44,189 nt of DNA, taken from positions 1-44,189 of the forward strand of contig MVZN01000021.1 in NCBI GenBank assembly GCA_002069125.1, in the 5' to 3' direction. The notes beneath the pieces are model-generated. The model ran no database searches. It was not told where the DNA came from and saw nothing but the letters and a program-made list of their open reading frames with translations. Shown in pieces: positions 15,106 through 23,510 of the stretch. The position numbers were made by a program, and so were the translations under genes. This DNA comes from Spirochaetes bacterium ADurb.BinA120. Its GTDB lineage: Bacteria > Spirochaetota > UBA4802 > UBA5368. Numbering within the stretch: position 1 is the stretch's first letter; each line of letters begins with the position of its first letter.

Positions 15106-17052
15106 TCAGGCGTCGAGTATCGCGCGAAGCCTGGAGGAGAGTTCGTCGGGCCTGAAGGGTTTCTGTAAAAACGCCGCGTTCCTCTCGCCCGCGACGCGTT
15201 CGCGGACCGCCCTGTCGGTGTACCCGGAGATGTAAAGCACCTTGATGAGGGGTATTTCCTCGCGCAGCCGTGCGGCAAGGGCGGCTCCGCCGAGCCCGGG
15301 CATGACCATGTCGATTACGGCTATATGAATGCCGCCTTTATGTTTGCCCACGGTTTGGAGGGCCTCCTGGCCGTTACGCGCCGTAAGCACCGTGTAGCCG
15401 CGCAGCTCGAGGACGTGGCGGATGAGGCTTCGCACCACGTCCTCGTCCTCTACGACCAGCACCGTCTCGGTCCCGTTGAGCGCGGGTTTGCCGCCCGGCT
15501 CCGGCTCCCTCTCGGGCCCGGACTTTCTGGCGCGCGGAAGGAATATGGTGAACACGCTGCCTTTCCCGGGTTCGCTCGATAGGCCGATATGCCCATCGCT
15601 CTGCGCCACTATGCCGTAGACCGTAGGGAGGCCGAGGCCCGTACCCTCCCCCGGGGCCTTGGTGGTGTAAAAGGGCTCGAATATGTGCGCCCCTGTCTCC
15701 TCGCTGAATCCGTGGCCGGTGTCGCTTACCGTCAGCAGGACGTATTCCCCCTCCTCGATATCGGATGGATGCCTGGGGGAATCGCGGGAGACGACAAAGT
15801 TTGAGGTTTCTATAGTCAGGACTCCCCCGCCCGGCATCGCATCGCGCGCGTTTACGGCCAGATTCATGATGACCTGTTCGATCTGCCCCGGATCAACCTC
15901 GACCATCCAGAGATCGCCGCCAAGCCTGCTCCTTAGCTCAATGTGTTCGCCGATGAGCCGGCGGAGCATGGATTCGATGTTGACTACGATGGTGTTGAGA
16001 TCGATAACTCTCGGCTGCAGGACCTGTTTGCGGCTGAACGCCAGAAGCTGCCGCGTGAGGTGAGCGGCGCGCTCTCCCGCGCGGTTTATCTCCTCCATCT
16101 CCCGGACGAAGGGGCCGCCCTCCGCGGTCCTAGATAGTATGAACTCGCTGTAGCCGTTGATTACGGTCAGGAGATTGTTGAAGTCGTGGGCGATTCCGCC
16201 GGCAAGCCTTCCCACCGCCTCCATCTTCTGAGCCTGTTGAAACTGCAGCTCCAGCCTCCTGCGGTAGGTTTCGTCGAAGATGTAGCCGCGCAGCTCGACC
16301 AGGCCGCCACCCTCGAAGCCGCCGATAATATTGGTCACGATGTAGACCGGGGAGCCGTCGGCCCGGCGCAGTTCCCGCTCGTGGTAGACCAGCATCCGGT
16401 TCTCGTGGATCGAGCGCATGAACGACTCCCAGTCCGCGGGTGACGGAAAAAGCCGCGCGAAATCGGTCCCCATGGCCTCCTCAGTCGAGGAAAACCCGAA
16501 AATTCTCGCGAAAGCGGGATTGCAGGTAACGATCGTTCCCTCGGCCGAGGCGATGAAGTCCCCCGTGAGGTCCTCCTCGAAAAACCGGCGGTATCGCTCC
16601 TCGCTTCGCCTCAGTTCGTTCTCCATGCGGTGCTTGTAGAGCGCCATCTCGATCGTGGTGCGCAGCTCCCTCTCTTCGAAGGGTTTGAGGATGTAGCCGT
16701 ACGGCCCGGTGAGTTTGGCGCGATTGAGGGTGGCGTCGTCGGCATAGGCGGTGATGTAGATAATGGGTATGTCGCGCCGCTGGTTGATCGTCATTGCGAG
16801 CGACACGCCATCGGCCGAATCGCCGCCCGCCCCCTTCAACAGAATGTCCATGAGGATGAGGTCGGGCGCGCGCTCCGCGACCATCTCCAGCGCCTGCGTT
16901 CCATCGGAGGCTATTCGAACATCATGGTATCCGATCCGCTCGAGCGAGCTCTGGATGTCCATGGCGACGATAACCTCGTCTTCGACGATAAGCATGCCGG
17001 GCCCGGCCGCTGTGGCGGCGCCGGCCTTATGAATGGATTCCCCGCCGTTCAT
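15106..17052 (-). CDS. Hybrid sensor histidine kinase (REC-PAS-HisKA-HATPase-REC)
   Basis: 648 residues, soluble. An N-terminal receiver (about 18-135) has phosphoacceptor Asp69 in LILMDILLKG and Lys123 in YILKPF. A PAS domain follows (about 150-262). The HisKA helix carries His289 in GRLAGGIAHDFNNLL; the ATP domain has NLAVNARDAMPGGG, VSDTGHGF and GEGTGLGLPTVYGIV. A second receiver ends the chain (IAVIDMVMPG, FLQKPF). The layout suggests it takes phosphate from another kinase at its first receiver and relays through its second. ATG at 17052 is preferred because a promoter (17092-17119) would put the transcript start just upstream; in-frame ATGs at 17094 and 17112 overlap that promoter. No target regulator lies nearby. 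Confidence 0.93.
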   Translation of the reverse strand: MNGGESIHKAGAATAAGPGMLIVEDEVIVAMDIQSSLERIGYHDVRIASDGTQALEMVAERAPDLILMDILLKGAGGDSADGVSLAMTINQRRDIPIIYITAYADDATLNRAKLTGPYGYILKPFEERELRTTIEMALYKHRMENELRRSEERYRRFFEEDLTGDFIASAEGTIVTCNPAFARIFGFSSTEEAMGTDFARLFPSPADWESFMRSIHENRMLVYHERELRRADGSPVYIVTNIIGGFEGGGLVELRGYIFDETYRRRLELQFQQAQKMEAVGRLAGGIAHDFNNLLTVINGYSEFILSRTAEGGPFVREMEEINRAGERAAHLTRQLLAFSRKQVLQPRVIDLNTIVVNIESMLRRLIGEHIELRSRLGGDLWMVEVDPGQIEQVIMNLAVNARDAMPGGGVLTIETSNFVVSRDSPRHPSDIEEGEYVLLTVSDTGHGFSEETGAHIFEPFYTTKAPGEGTGLGLPTVYGIVAQSDGHIGLSSEPGKGSVFTIFLPRARKSGPEREPEPGGKPALNGTETVLVVEDEDVVRSLIRHVLELRGYTVLTARNGQEALQTVGKHKGGIHIAVIDMVMPGLGGAALAARLREEIPLIKVLYISGYTDRAVRERVAGERNAAFLQKPFRPDELSSRLRAILDA

Positions 17053-17091
17053 GATGTATGGGTATGAAAAGTACGATATTATGGCAAAAAT

Positions 17092-17119
17092 CATATACCC
17101 TTCAGGCCGCAAAAATCAA
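17092..17119 (-). promoter_or_regulatory. Candidate promoter for the hybrid histidine kinase gene
   Basis: On the minus strand TTGATT (17119-17114) and TATATG (17097-17092) are 16 bp apart. Transcription would begin near 17085, 33 nt before ATG 17052. Confidence 0.4.
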
Positions 17120-17185
17120 TAATTAAAATGTCGAACGCCCGTCCCGAGACGCGGAGAATTGCAAGGGTGGAAACCCAAAAAACGG

Positions 17186-17214
17186 TTGTCTTTTGTATCC
17201 GGCCCGTGTATTGT
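17186..17214 (+). promoter_or_regulatory. Candidate promoter for the receiver-like coiled-coil gene
   Basis: TTGTCT (17186-17191) and TATTGT (17209-17214) have the ideal 17-bp spacing and would start transcription near 17221, 28 nt before ATG 17249. Confidence 0.5.
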
Positions 17215-17248
17215 GTGGCGGTAGATATGGCGAAAACGGCGGTATACC

Positions 17249-18136
17249 ATGGAAAGGGTCGAAATCTGGTATCTCACGGACTCCAAGGCGGGCGAGGATC
17301 TGTCTCAATCCATCCGGTATCTCGGGCTTTCCCTCAACCTGGTTACGGACGCCGATTTCTCGAAAACTGAAATACTGGGCGGTAATTTAAACGTATTCAT
17401 CATCGACCTTTCCAAGCGCGACCTGCCTGACATCATGTCGGTGGTCCGCGACGACCAGCGACTTAAGGGCTTCCTTAAATTCATCATACTCAAAAAAAGC
17501 CTTGTCAGGCGGGCGCTGACGCTTGCGGCCAGCATGCTCCAGGTCGAGTTTATTTCACGGCCGGTCGACAGGCGGGAGTTCATCCTGCTGCTCGAAAAGT
17601 CGATCCTGGTCGAACGCTATCGGGAGATGATGCACAGCGTTTCCCGCGATGTGGAGGAGCGTATCGAGACCTTCGAAAGCCTTATGAGCATCAACCGGAA
17701 GGACCTGTTCGTAACCGACAAGGAACGCGACGCCTTCCAGCGAATCATCGAGCACGAGAAACACCTGGTGACCGAGCAGTCCAGGCTCAACCGGGCCATA
17801 CGGGAGTTCACCTCGCTGCGCCAGATGGAAATTTTCAACATGAAGGACCGCATCAAGGCCGAGGAGATGCTGACAGAATTAAGGCGCAAGGAGCTGATGG
17901 ACGCCAACAGCGTCATCAAGGCGCAGGAGTCGCTTATCGATTTCTCGAGCAAGGAGCTCCACGAGGCGAACAGGATCATCAACGCCGCGGAGACCGTGGT
18001 GGAGCTCGGCAGGCAGGAGGCGATCACGCTTCGCGAGGAGCTTGCGGTCGCGACGAGGCGCAACAACGAGCTCGCGGAAGAAAACGCCCGGCTCAGGCGG
18101 GAGATGGAATCCCTCAAGGGAAATGGAGATCGGTAG
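17249..18136 (+). CDS. Receiver-like domain plus long coiled coil, unrecognised signalling protein
   Basis: 295 residues. Residues 1-120 resemble a response-regulator receiver: NVFIIDLSKRDLPD puts Asp53 at the phosphoacceptor position and FISRPVDRREFILLLEKSI matches the end of the fold. The N-terminal acidic pair is replaced (WYLTDSKAGEDL) and the conserved Lys-Pro reads Arg104-Pro105, so phosphorylation is doubtful. From about 120 to the end the chain is helical and highly charged, including three tandem 21-residue repeats at 203-265. The final 20 residues remain heptad-like (ELAEENARLRREMESL). It probably acts as a scaffold or dimerising adaptor. A small gene follows after 9 bp and is probably co-transcribed. 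No ribosome site is obvious. Confidence 0.82.
   Translation: MERVEIWYLTDSKAGEDLSQSIRYLGLSLNLVTDADFSKTEILGGNLNVFIIDLSKRDLPDIMSVVRDDQRLKGFLKFIILKKSLVRRALTLAASMLQVEFISRPVDRREFILLLEKSILVERYREMMHSVSRDVEERIETFESLMSINRKDLFVTDKERDAFQRIIEHEKHLVTEQSRLNRAIREFTSLRQMEIFNMKDRIKAEEMLTELRRKELMDANSVIKAQESLIDFSSKELHEANRIINAAETVVELGRQEAITLREELAVATRRNNELAEENARLRREMESLKGNGDR
17855..18043 (+). repeat. Three tandem 21-residue coiled-coil repeats (63 bp each)
   Basis: Residues 203-223, 224-244 and 245-265 of the receiver-like protein align without gaps. Shared positions include an opening Ala, a Glu at position 4, and Glu at 13 (KEL, KEL, QEA); the first two units also share Ala-Asn at 17-18 and a closing Ile. Each unit is three heptads, so the repeat keeps the coiled-coil phase. 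Confidence 0.75.
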
Positions 18137-18145
18137 AGATAAGGC

Positions 18146-18418
18146 ATGGAATGGGAAAGGATACTGGCCGATTCGGTCACGGACGGCAGGCTTAAGGAGT
18201 TATATCTCAAGAAGATTCCCGTCCTTAAAACCTGCAACAACTGGCGGGAGGTGGAGCCCATAGGCTGGGTGGACCACCAGATGAAATTCACCCATTACAA
18301 GGGCGGGCTCGTAAAGCTAAAGGGTAACATCTACTTCGTCCCCGAGAAGACGATCAACGCGCTTTCCGAATACATCAACTGGAAATTCCCCGTCACGATC
18401 AGCGTATACAAGGATTAG
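18146..18418 (+). CDS. Small hypothetical protein co-transcribed with the receiver-like gene
   Basis: 90 residues, not recognised. It starts MEWERILADSVTDGRLKELY, has a cluster of aromatic residues in the middle (NNWREVEPIGWVDHQMKF) and ends in beta-like segments (GNIYFVPEKT, KFPVTISVYKD). There is no signal or membrane segment. GATAAGG lies just before ATG 18146, nine bases after the upstream stop, implying one operon and a shared role. Its TAG stop (18416-18418) overlaps the TAA stop of the convergent gene (18415-18417 on the other strand), so the two genes interlock by four bases. Confidence 0.72.
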   Translation: MEWERILADSVTDGRLKELYLKKIPVLKTCNNWREVEPIGWVDHQMKFTHYKGGLVKLKGNIYFVPEKTINALSEYINWKFPVTISVYKD

Positions 18419-20289
18419 TCTCCGACGTCGCCCTCCTCGAACAGCGTGAGCACAGCGTCCTTTTTCTGCGCCGCGCGCACCGTCTGGTCCAGGCTCTTCC
18501 TGTCGATAACGGCGTAGTGCGGCGCCAGGCGTTCCGCCGCCCCCTGCGAGAGCCCCATGAGCAGCTCGTCCAGAACGCCGGGATGGCTGCAGTGAAGGAG
18601 TGTAACATCGCTTATGCGGACTCGGACGGTCTGCGCGGACCATTCGTTTAAAAGGAAGCCGAGGTTCTGTGGAATTCCGTTTCGGGCGTATTTTTCCAGA
18701 GCGGCGATGAATTCCTGGTGCGACATCCCGCGTTTGTCGGCCCGCACCACCGAGTTCTTGCTTATGCGGGTGTGAAGCATCAGGTCGTCCTTTACGATGT
18801 CCGAATGAGCGGATAGCAGGTAGACCGCCTCGGCGGGCACCTCCCGGCGCGGGATGATGAGCGTGAAGTCCGGGTTGATATATACGCTTTTCTCCTGGGC
18901 CTCCGGACGCTCGGCGGCCGCTCGCCGGGTTTTGGAAAGCTTGGAGGATACCTCAACCCCGATTTCTGACAGATAATGCGAGTTGCCCCGGGTTTCGGTA
19001 ATGCCGAACAGGCACAGTATCATCATTCCCGCGTGGTACTGGCGCACAGCCTCGGTGCGCGCGCGGCCAAGCCCCTCGACGGCACGGGAGTCCTCGCCGG
19101 AGAGGGACTTCATTATAAACCTGGTAAACAGGGAGCTTTCGTTTTCGCCGCCGTGATGCATGATGATTTCGCACAGCCGGGAGATCGTATCCGTCCGCGG
19201 CATTGAAAAGGGCGGAGCGAACAGTCCGTCTTCGGCATCCTCGTCAAGCGGGCTTTTCATGATCCGCACCAGCCAGCGAAGGGGAAAGTCGAGCTCCTTT
19301 TCCAGCACGGAGAGCGATATCACAACGGCGTCGCGTTTTATCCGCACGCACTTAAGTCGATAGAAGGTATACAGGCACAGCCGGAGCAGCCGGTCGGATG
19401 GGACCGGGTCGCCGGAATGGTCGTATACCGAAAGCAGGGCGTCAGTCAGGCGCTTCCAGTCGATCTTTCGAAACTCCCTCTGGCGCGTGATGAAAAGGCC
19501 GCTGGAGGAGACTATATCGAAGACCGAGAGCATGTTGAGAAGGAGGTAATAGCCGTTAGAAACGAAACGGGCGCCGGTGGCCGGGTCGGACCGTTCGGCC
19601 GCCAGAGCGGGATAAAGCTCGGCAGCGATGAACACGAAAGTGGCAAAGGGTTCCTCGAGGCGGTGCCTGATGGCGACCATCCCGGCATCGGAGAGGAAGG
19701 CCAGGCCCTCCTCGGTCGGGCCGCGCCCCTCGGAAGCGAGCAGCTCGTCGAGCTCCATGAATCCGCCGTTTTCGAAAAGCGTGCCGAGCAGGCGCATCGC
19801 GCTCCGGTGCCTGCGGGGCGGCTGCGCCCGGGCGTCCTCCTTGTTCGCGCCGCCGAGCGCGATACGCACCGATTCGGCGTATTGACCGAAAAACTCCGGG
19901 TCGTATGGCAGGAGCATCGCACGGATCTCTGGATAGATGTAGATCTTGTCCAGTTTGTTGTGCAGCCGCTGGCGGTTCTTCAAAACATACACCAGAAGCT
20001 TCCGCGAGAGCGAGTTGGCGACCGCCTCGATCGCGGCGCCGTCCATTTTCAGCGCCTTGTCTATATCGCCGAAGGTGACGCCGTTCTCGTCCGAGAAGGC
20101 GACGGTGAGCACCTGCAGCTCCTCTCTGGGCAGGTTCCCCAGGAGATGATGGAATCCGACGTGGGTGAGGATGGAATCGGCCGCAGCCCGGCCGGCGTCT
20201 TTGGGCGGCGGTTCTATTTTAAGAAGCTGCGTGAGCCTGTTCGCGTCTTCTCCGGTGAGGTTTCTGGCGGCATCGCTGATTTTTTTCAT
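18415..20289 (-). CDS. Helicase-associated protein with XPB/Ssl2 N-terminal domain
   Basis: 624 residues. The region from about 465 to 590 matches the XPB/Ssl2 N-terminal (Helicase_C_3) domain: VYINPDFTLIIPRREVPAEA, then LLSAHSDIVKDDLMLHTRIS, KNSVVRADKRGMSHQEFIAA and a PQNLGFLLNEWSAQTVRVRI segment. The earlier 460 residues are helical and resemble winged-helix arrays, without Walker motifs, so this is not itself a helicase. In several bacteria a protein of this type is found near an XPB-like helicase; none is in this window. A role in DNA repair or helicase loading is inference. It starts at ATG 20289 with no clear ribosome site and interlocks stops with the convergent small gene. Confidence 0.8.
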   Translation of the reverse strand: MKKISDAARNLTGEDANRLTQLLKIEPPPKDAGRAAADSILTHVGFHHLLGNLPREELQVLTVAFSDENGVTFGDIDKALKMDGAAIEAVANSLSRKLLVYVLKNRQRLHNKLDKIYIYPEIRAMLLPYDPEFFGQYAESVRIALGGANKEDARAQPPRRHRSAMRLLGTLFENGGFMELDELLASEGRGPTEEGLAFLSDAGMVAIRHRLEEPFATFVFIAAELYPALAAERSDPATGARFVSNGYYLLLNMLSVFDIVSSSGLFITRQREFRKIDWKRLTDALLSVYDHSGDPVPSDRLLRLCLYTFYRLKCVRIKRDAVVISLSVLEKELDFPLRWLVRIMKSPLDEDAEDGLFAPPFSMPRTDTISRLCEIIMHHGGENESSLFTRFIMKSLSGEDSRAVEGLGRARTEAVRQYHAGMMILCLFGITETRGNSHYLSEIGVEVSSKLSKTRRAAAERPEAQEKSVYINPDFTLIIPRREVPAEAVYLLSAHSDIVKDDLMLHTRISKNSVVRADKRGMSHQEFIAALEKYARNGIPQNLGFLLNEWSAQTVRVRISDVTLLHCSHPGVLDELLMGLSQGAAERLAPHYAVIDRKSLDQTVRAAQKKDAVLTLFEEGDVGD

Positions 20290-20502
20290 GATAAAAAAGT
20301 TGTGGACATCATTGTTGGGCTATTCTATACAGGTGCGTGTAATTATGCAATAAAATTTCGTTGCGCGCCCTCCCGGCGGTTTTTTGCAACAAACAGTGGC
20401 GAAAGATTCCAATACACAACGACGAACTGCTGATAATTACCCACCGATCTCCAGCGGGGCGAAGTCCAGTAGATCGATCAATACGGGTTGGCGGAGAACC
20501 AG

Positions 20503-21573
20503 ATGCTACAATTTCTGAGGTTTGAAGGTTCGCTCGTTTCACAGGGCGAATACGCTGTCGTGTCCGGCGCCGAGGCGTGGCGCTTTCTGTCGAGACGAGC
20601 GCTCTACGCGTTCCTGCTTGCGTATTCCACAATATTCCTGGCGGCGGCCATTCCCTTCGACGGCGCATACTTTTTCGGCGGGCTCATCACCGGGATGGCG
20701 CTCATACGGCTCGCCGTAAACGTGCTAAAGTACCGGAGCTTCAGGGGCGGAAAGATCGCGATAGACCGCGACGGCTTCGGGATTTTCCACTCGGCCGGCG
20801 GCGTGCGCGTGAAGGCCGAGGATATCACCTATTGCGAGATAAACGTCTTCGGAAACCTGGTTGTTCGCGAGAAATACATGACCACCTCGTTTCCGCTGGC
20901 CCTTCTGAAAAAAGAGGACCGGCAGGCTTTGCTGGCGCAGATGCGCGACATGTCGCCGAAGAGGACGGAACTTTTCAAAAAGGCCTACGATATTTTCGAT
21001 GCGTTTCTGGTGGCCTTCATTCTCGCCATGCATATCCGGCAGTTCATCATTCAGGCCTATTATATACCCACCGGCTCCATGGAGGACACCTTGCTCGTGG
21101 GCGACCACCTGCTGGTGGAGAAGATAACCTATGGCCCGGCCATCCCCCGCATGATAGGAATGGAGAAGCCGCTGCATCTAAACTTCCTCGGCCTCAGGGA
21201 GGTAAAGCGCGGAGACATCATCATCTTCAGGCCGCCAGGAGAGGAGGAGAAGGACTTTATCAAGCGATGCATCGCCGTCGAGGGGGACGAATACCACATC
21301 GAGGACGGGTCCGTGTGGATCAACGGAAAGCGGCTCGATGAACCCTATGTAAAGGGCCTTACCAGCTATCGCGACTTCGTGGATAGAAAGATCGAGGGGA
21401 AGGTCCCCGCGGGCATGGTCATTGCGATGGGCGACAATCGGGAGAACTCCTTCGACAGCAGGGGCTTCGGCTACCTGCCCGTGGAGAGGATCAAGGGGCG
21501 GGCCCTCATGCTTTACTGGAACACGGCGCATATAAAGAACCTTGATTTTTCCCGCCTGGGCCTGATACGCTGA
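20503..21573 (+). CDS. lepB: Signal peptidase I with N-terminal membrane/PH-like extension
   Basis: 356 residues. The catalytic half starts after a hydrophobic segment (about 165-185) and reads YIPTGSMEDTLLVGDHLLVE with nucleophile Ser192, FIKRCIAVEGD with general-base Lys254, and MGDNRENSFDSRGFGYLP (309-326). It removes signal peptides on the outer face of the cytoplasmic membrane. Unusual is the first 160 residues: two hydrophobic segments (about 33-75) followed by GKIAIDRDGFGIFHSAGGVR and a VFGNLVVREKY stretch that look like a bacterial PH/YcxB-type domain. ATG at 20503 is preceded by GGCGGAGAA; a TTG at 20488 would add five residues. It is followed after 86 bp by a transpeptidase gene in the same direction. 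Confidence 0.93.
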   Translation: MLQFLRFEGSLVSQGEYAVVSGAEAWRFLSRRALYAFLLAYSTIFLAAAIPFDGAYFFGGLITGMALIRLAVNVLKYRSFRGGKIAIDRDGFGIFHSAGGVRVKAEDITYCEINVFGNLVVREKYMTTSFPLALLKKEDRQALLAQMRDMSPKRTELFKKAYDIFDAFLVAFILAMHIRQFIIQAYYIPTGSMEDTLLVGDHLLVEKITYGPAIPRMIGMEKPLHLNFLGLREVKRGDIIIFRPPGEEEKDFIKRCIAVEGDEYHIEDGSVWINGKRLDEPYVKGLTSYRDFVDRKIEGKVPAGMVIAMGDNRENSFDSRGFGYLPVERIKGRALMLYWNTAHIKNLDFSRLGLIR

Positions 21574-21659
21574 CGCGGACCGCAAGGCCATGCCGCGACG
21601 GCCTGGAGCGCCGTCGGCATGGCGGGGCTTGAAAACTCAGGAATGCTCGGTGGAGCCAA

Positions 21660-23510
21660 ATGAATCTCTCCATCTTCACGCGGCGCGTCGTGTTCACCGG
21701 CGTACTGGTCTTCGGCGCGGCGCTCTTTCTCGCCTATCGCCTCCTTACGCTTCACTTTTCCGATTCCATATATGTCCCTTCGGACGCGGACCGCGAGGTG
21801 CATCGCGGCGCCATACTTGACAGGGAGGGCGGCCTTCTCGCCGTAAGCGTGGAGCGCCGCTCTCTTTTCGCCAATCCCTCCGAAATACCCGACCCCGACG
21901 CTGTGGCCGGCGCTCTCGCTCCGCTTATCGGCGTTCCTCGTTCCACGCTGGCGGAACGTATGAAGCGTGAGAAGCGCTTCGTCTGGCTGCGCCGCAAGCT
22001 GGACGACGATACAGCCGACCGCGTGAGCGCCATGCGAGTAAAGGGGCTGTACCTCCGGGCGGAGCGGCACAGGGTCTACCCGCATGGGACCCTCGCGTCG
22101 AACATCATCGGTTTCGCCGGACTGGACAACAAGGGCCTGGAGGGCATAGAATACAAGTATGACGACGTGCTATCCGGAGCCAGGGGGCCGGCCCGGACGC
22201 CGCCGGACGCGGACTACATCGAGGGCGCGAGCGTGCGGCTTACCATAGACCGGGTGGCGCAGTATACGGCGGAGCGCGAGATAGAGAGGGCCGTAAGGGA
22301 GACGGGCGCCAGGCAGGGCGCCGCCGTAGTGATGGAGGTAAAGACCGGCAGGCTTCTCGCCGTGGCCAAATATCCGCTGGTGGACCCAAACTCCTACTGG
22401 GAGCACTCACCCGAGGACATGAAGAATTTCGCCGTGGTGGATTCGTTCGAGCCGGGCTCCACGCTGAAGGTCATAGCGGCGGCGGCGCTTTTGGAGGCGC
22501 ATCCCGATGTGCTAAGGCAGAAGTTCCGCTGCGAGGGTAAAATAGAGGTGGCCGACGCCACCATAAAATGCACCGCGGTGCACGGGGACCTCACGCTCGA
22601 TGAGATCATCAAGCATTCCTGTAACGCGGGAATGATTCAGGCCGTGCGGCGGCTCAAGCGCGAGGAGCTTTACTCGATGCTTCGGCGATTCGGTTTTGGA
22701 CGGGAAACCGGGGTGGAGATGCCGGGCGAATCGGCGGGGCTTTTACGCGGGGTGGGGGAATGGTCGGGGCTTTCGCGCTATTCGCTTTCCATTGGCCAGG
22801 AGATCTCTGTGACATCCATCCAGATGGCGGCGGCCTTCGGCGCCATCGCGAACGGGGGCGTGTACATGGCCCCTTCGATAATAGAATCGATCGAAGCCGA
22901 TGACGGTTCCGCGGCGCGGAGGTTTTCCCCAAAAAGCAGGGGCCGTGTAATACGGAAGGACATCGCCGCCCGCCTGCTCGATATGATGAAAGGGGTGGTC
23001 GAGGGGGGCACCGCCACCAGGGCTCGCCTGGCCTATTACGAGGCTGTCGGGAAGACCGGCACCGCCCAGAAATCGATGCCGAGGGGGGGCTATCACCCCG
23101 GAAAATATATGGCGTCCTTTGTGGGGATAGCGCCGCTCGACGACCCGGATGTATGCATTCTCGTCCTGCTGGACGAACCGCCGGAGAGCGCATCGGGAGG
23201 AGCTGTGGCCGCGCCGGTGTTCGCCCGCATTGCCGAACGCATACTGCCCTGCCGGGGCGTTTCGAAGCGGCATGTAAACGCGCCCGCCCCGCTTAAAGGC
23301 GCGCCGAGAGAGGTCGTTGCGCGGCGCGGGCAGACGCCAGATTTCCGCGGACTACGGCTCGGAGAGGCCGTGCGCGCGCTGGCGGGGCTGCGGAGGGATT
23401 TCCCGATCGAGTATTCGCTGGTCGGCCGGGGGGTTGTCCGCCGCCAGTCGCCAGAGCCGGGGAGCCCGCTGGGGCATCGGCGCAAAATCATACTGTATTT
23501 TGAAGAGTGA
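21660..23510 (+). CDS. Class B penicillin-binding protein (FtsI/SpoVD-like) with PASTA domain
   Basis: 616 residues. One N-terminal membrane segment (about 7-33) anchors it with the bulk outside. A dimerisation domain starts at REVHRGAILDREGGLLAVSV. The transpeptidase domain has all three active-site motifs: Ser267-x-x-Lys270 in FEPGSTLKVI, Ser320-Cys-Asn322 in KHSCNAG, and Lys465-Thr-Gly467 in GKTGTAQ. It would cross-link peptidoglycan with a SEDS partner. The last 65 residues (TPDFRGLRLGEAVRALAGL onward) form one PASTA-like domain. GGTGGAGCC precedes ATG 21660. It is not in a division/cell-wall gene cluster here, so whether it serves division, elongation or a special envelope stage is open. 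The stop overlaps the next gene start. Confidence 0.93.
   Translation: MNLSIFTRRVVFTGVLVFGAALFLAYRLLTLHFSDSIYVPSDADREVHRGAILDREGGLLAVSVERRSLFANPSEIPDPDAVAGALAPLIGVPRSTLAERMKREKRFVWLRRKLDDDTADRVSAMRVKGLYLRAERHRVYPHGTLASNIIGFAGLDNKGLEGIEYKYDDVLSGARGPARTPPDADYIEGASVRLTIDRVAQYTAEREIERAVRETGARQGAAVVMEVKTGRLLAVAKYPLVDPNSYWEHSPEDMKNFAVVDSFEPGSTLKVIAAAALLEAHPDVLRQKFRCEGKIEVADATIKCTAVHGDLTLDEIIKHSCNAGMIQAVRRLKREELYSMLRRFGFGRETGVEMPGESAGLLRGVGEWSGLSRYSLSIGQEISVTSIQMAAAFGAIANGGVYMAPSIIESIEADDGSAARRFSPKSRGRVIRKDIAARLLDMMKGVVEGGTATRARLAYYEAVGKTGTAQKSMPRGGYHPGKYMASFVGIAPLDDPDVCILVLLDEPPESASGGAVAAPVFARIAERILPCRGVSKRHVNAPAPLKGAPREVVARRGQTPDFRGLRLGEAVRALAGLRRDFPIEYSLVGRGVVRRQSPEPGSPLGHRRKIILYFEE

Noticed and set aside
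13293-15278. A 661-codon open frame on the minus strand across the acyl-CoA synthetase gene
   Set aside because: It is antisense to a clearly recognised enzyme, has no family motif and reflects the GC-rich third positions of the real gene.
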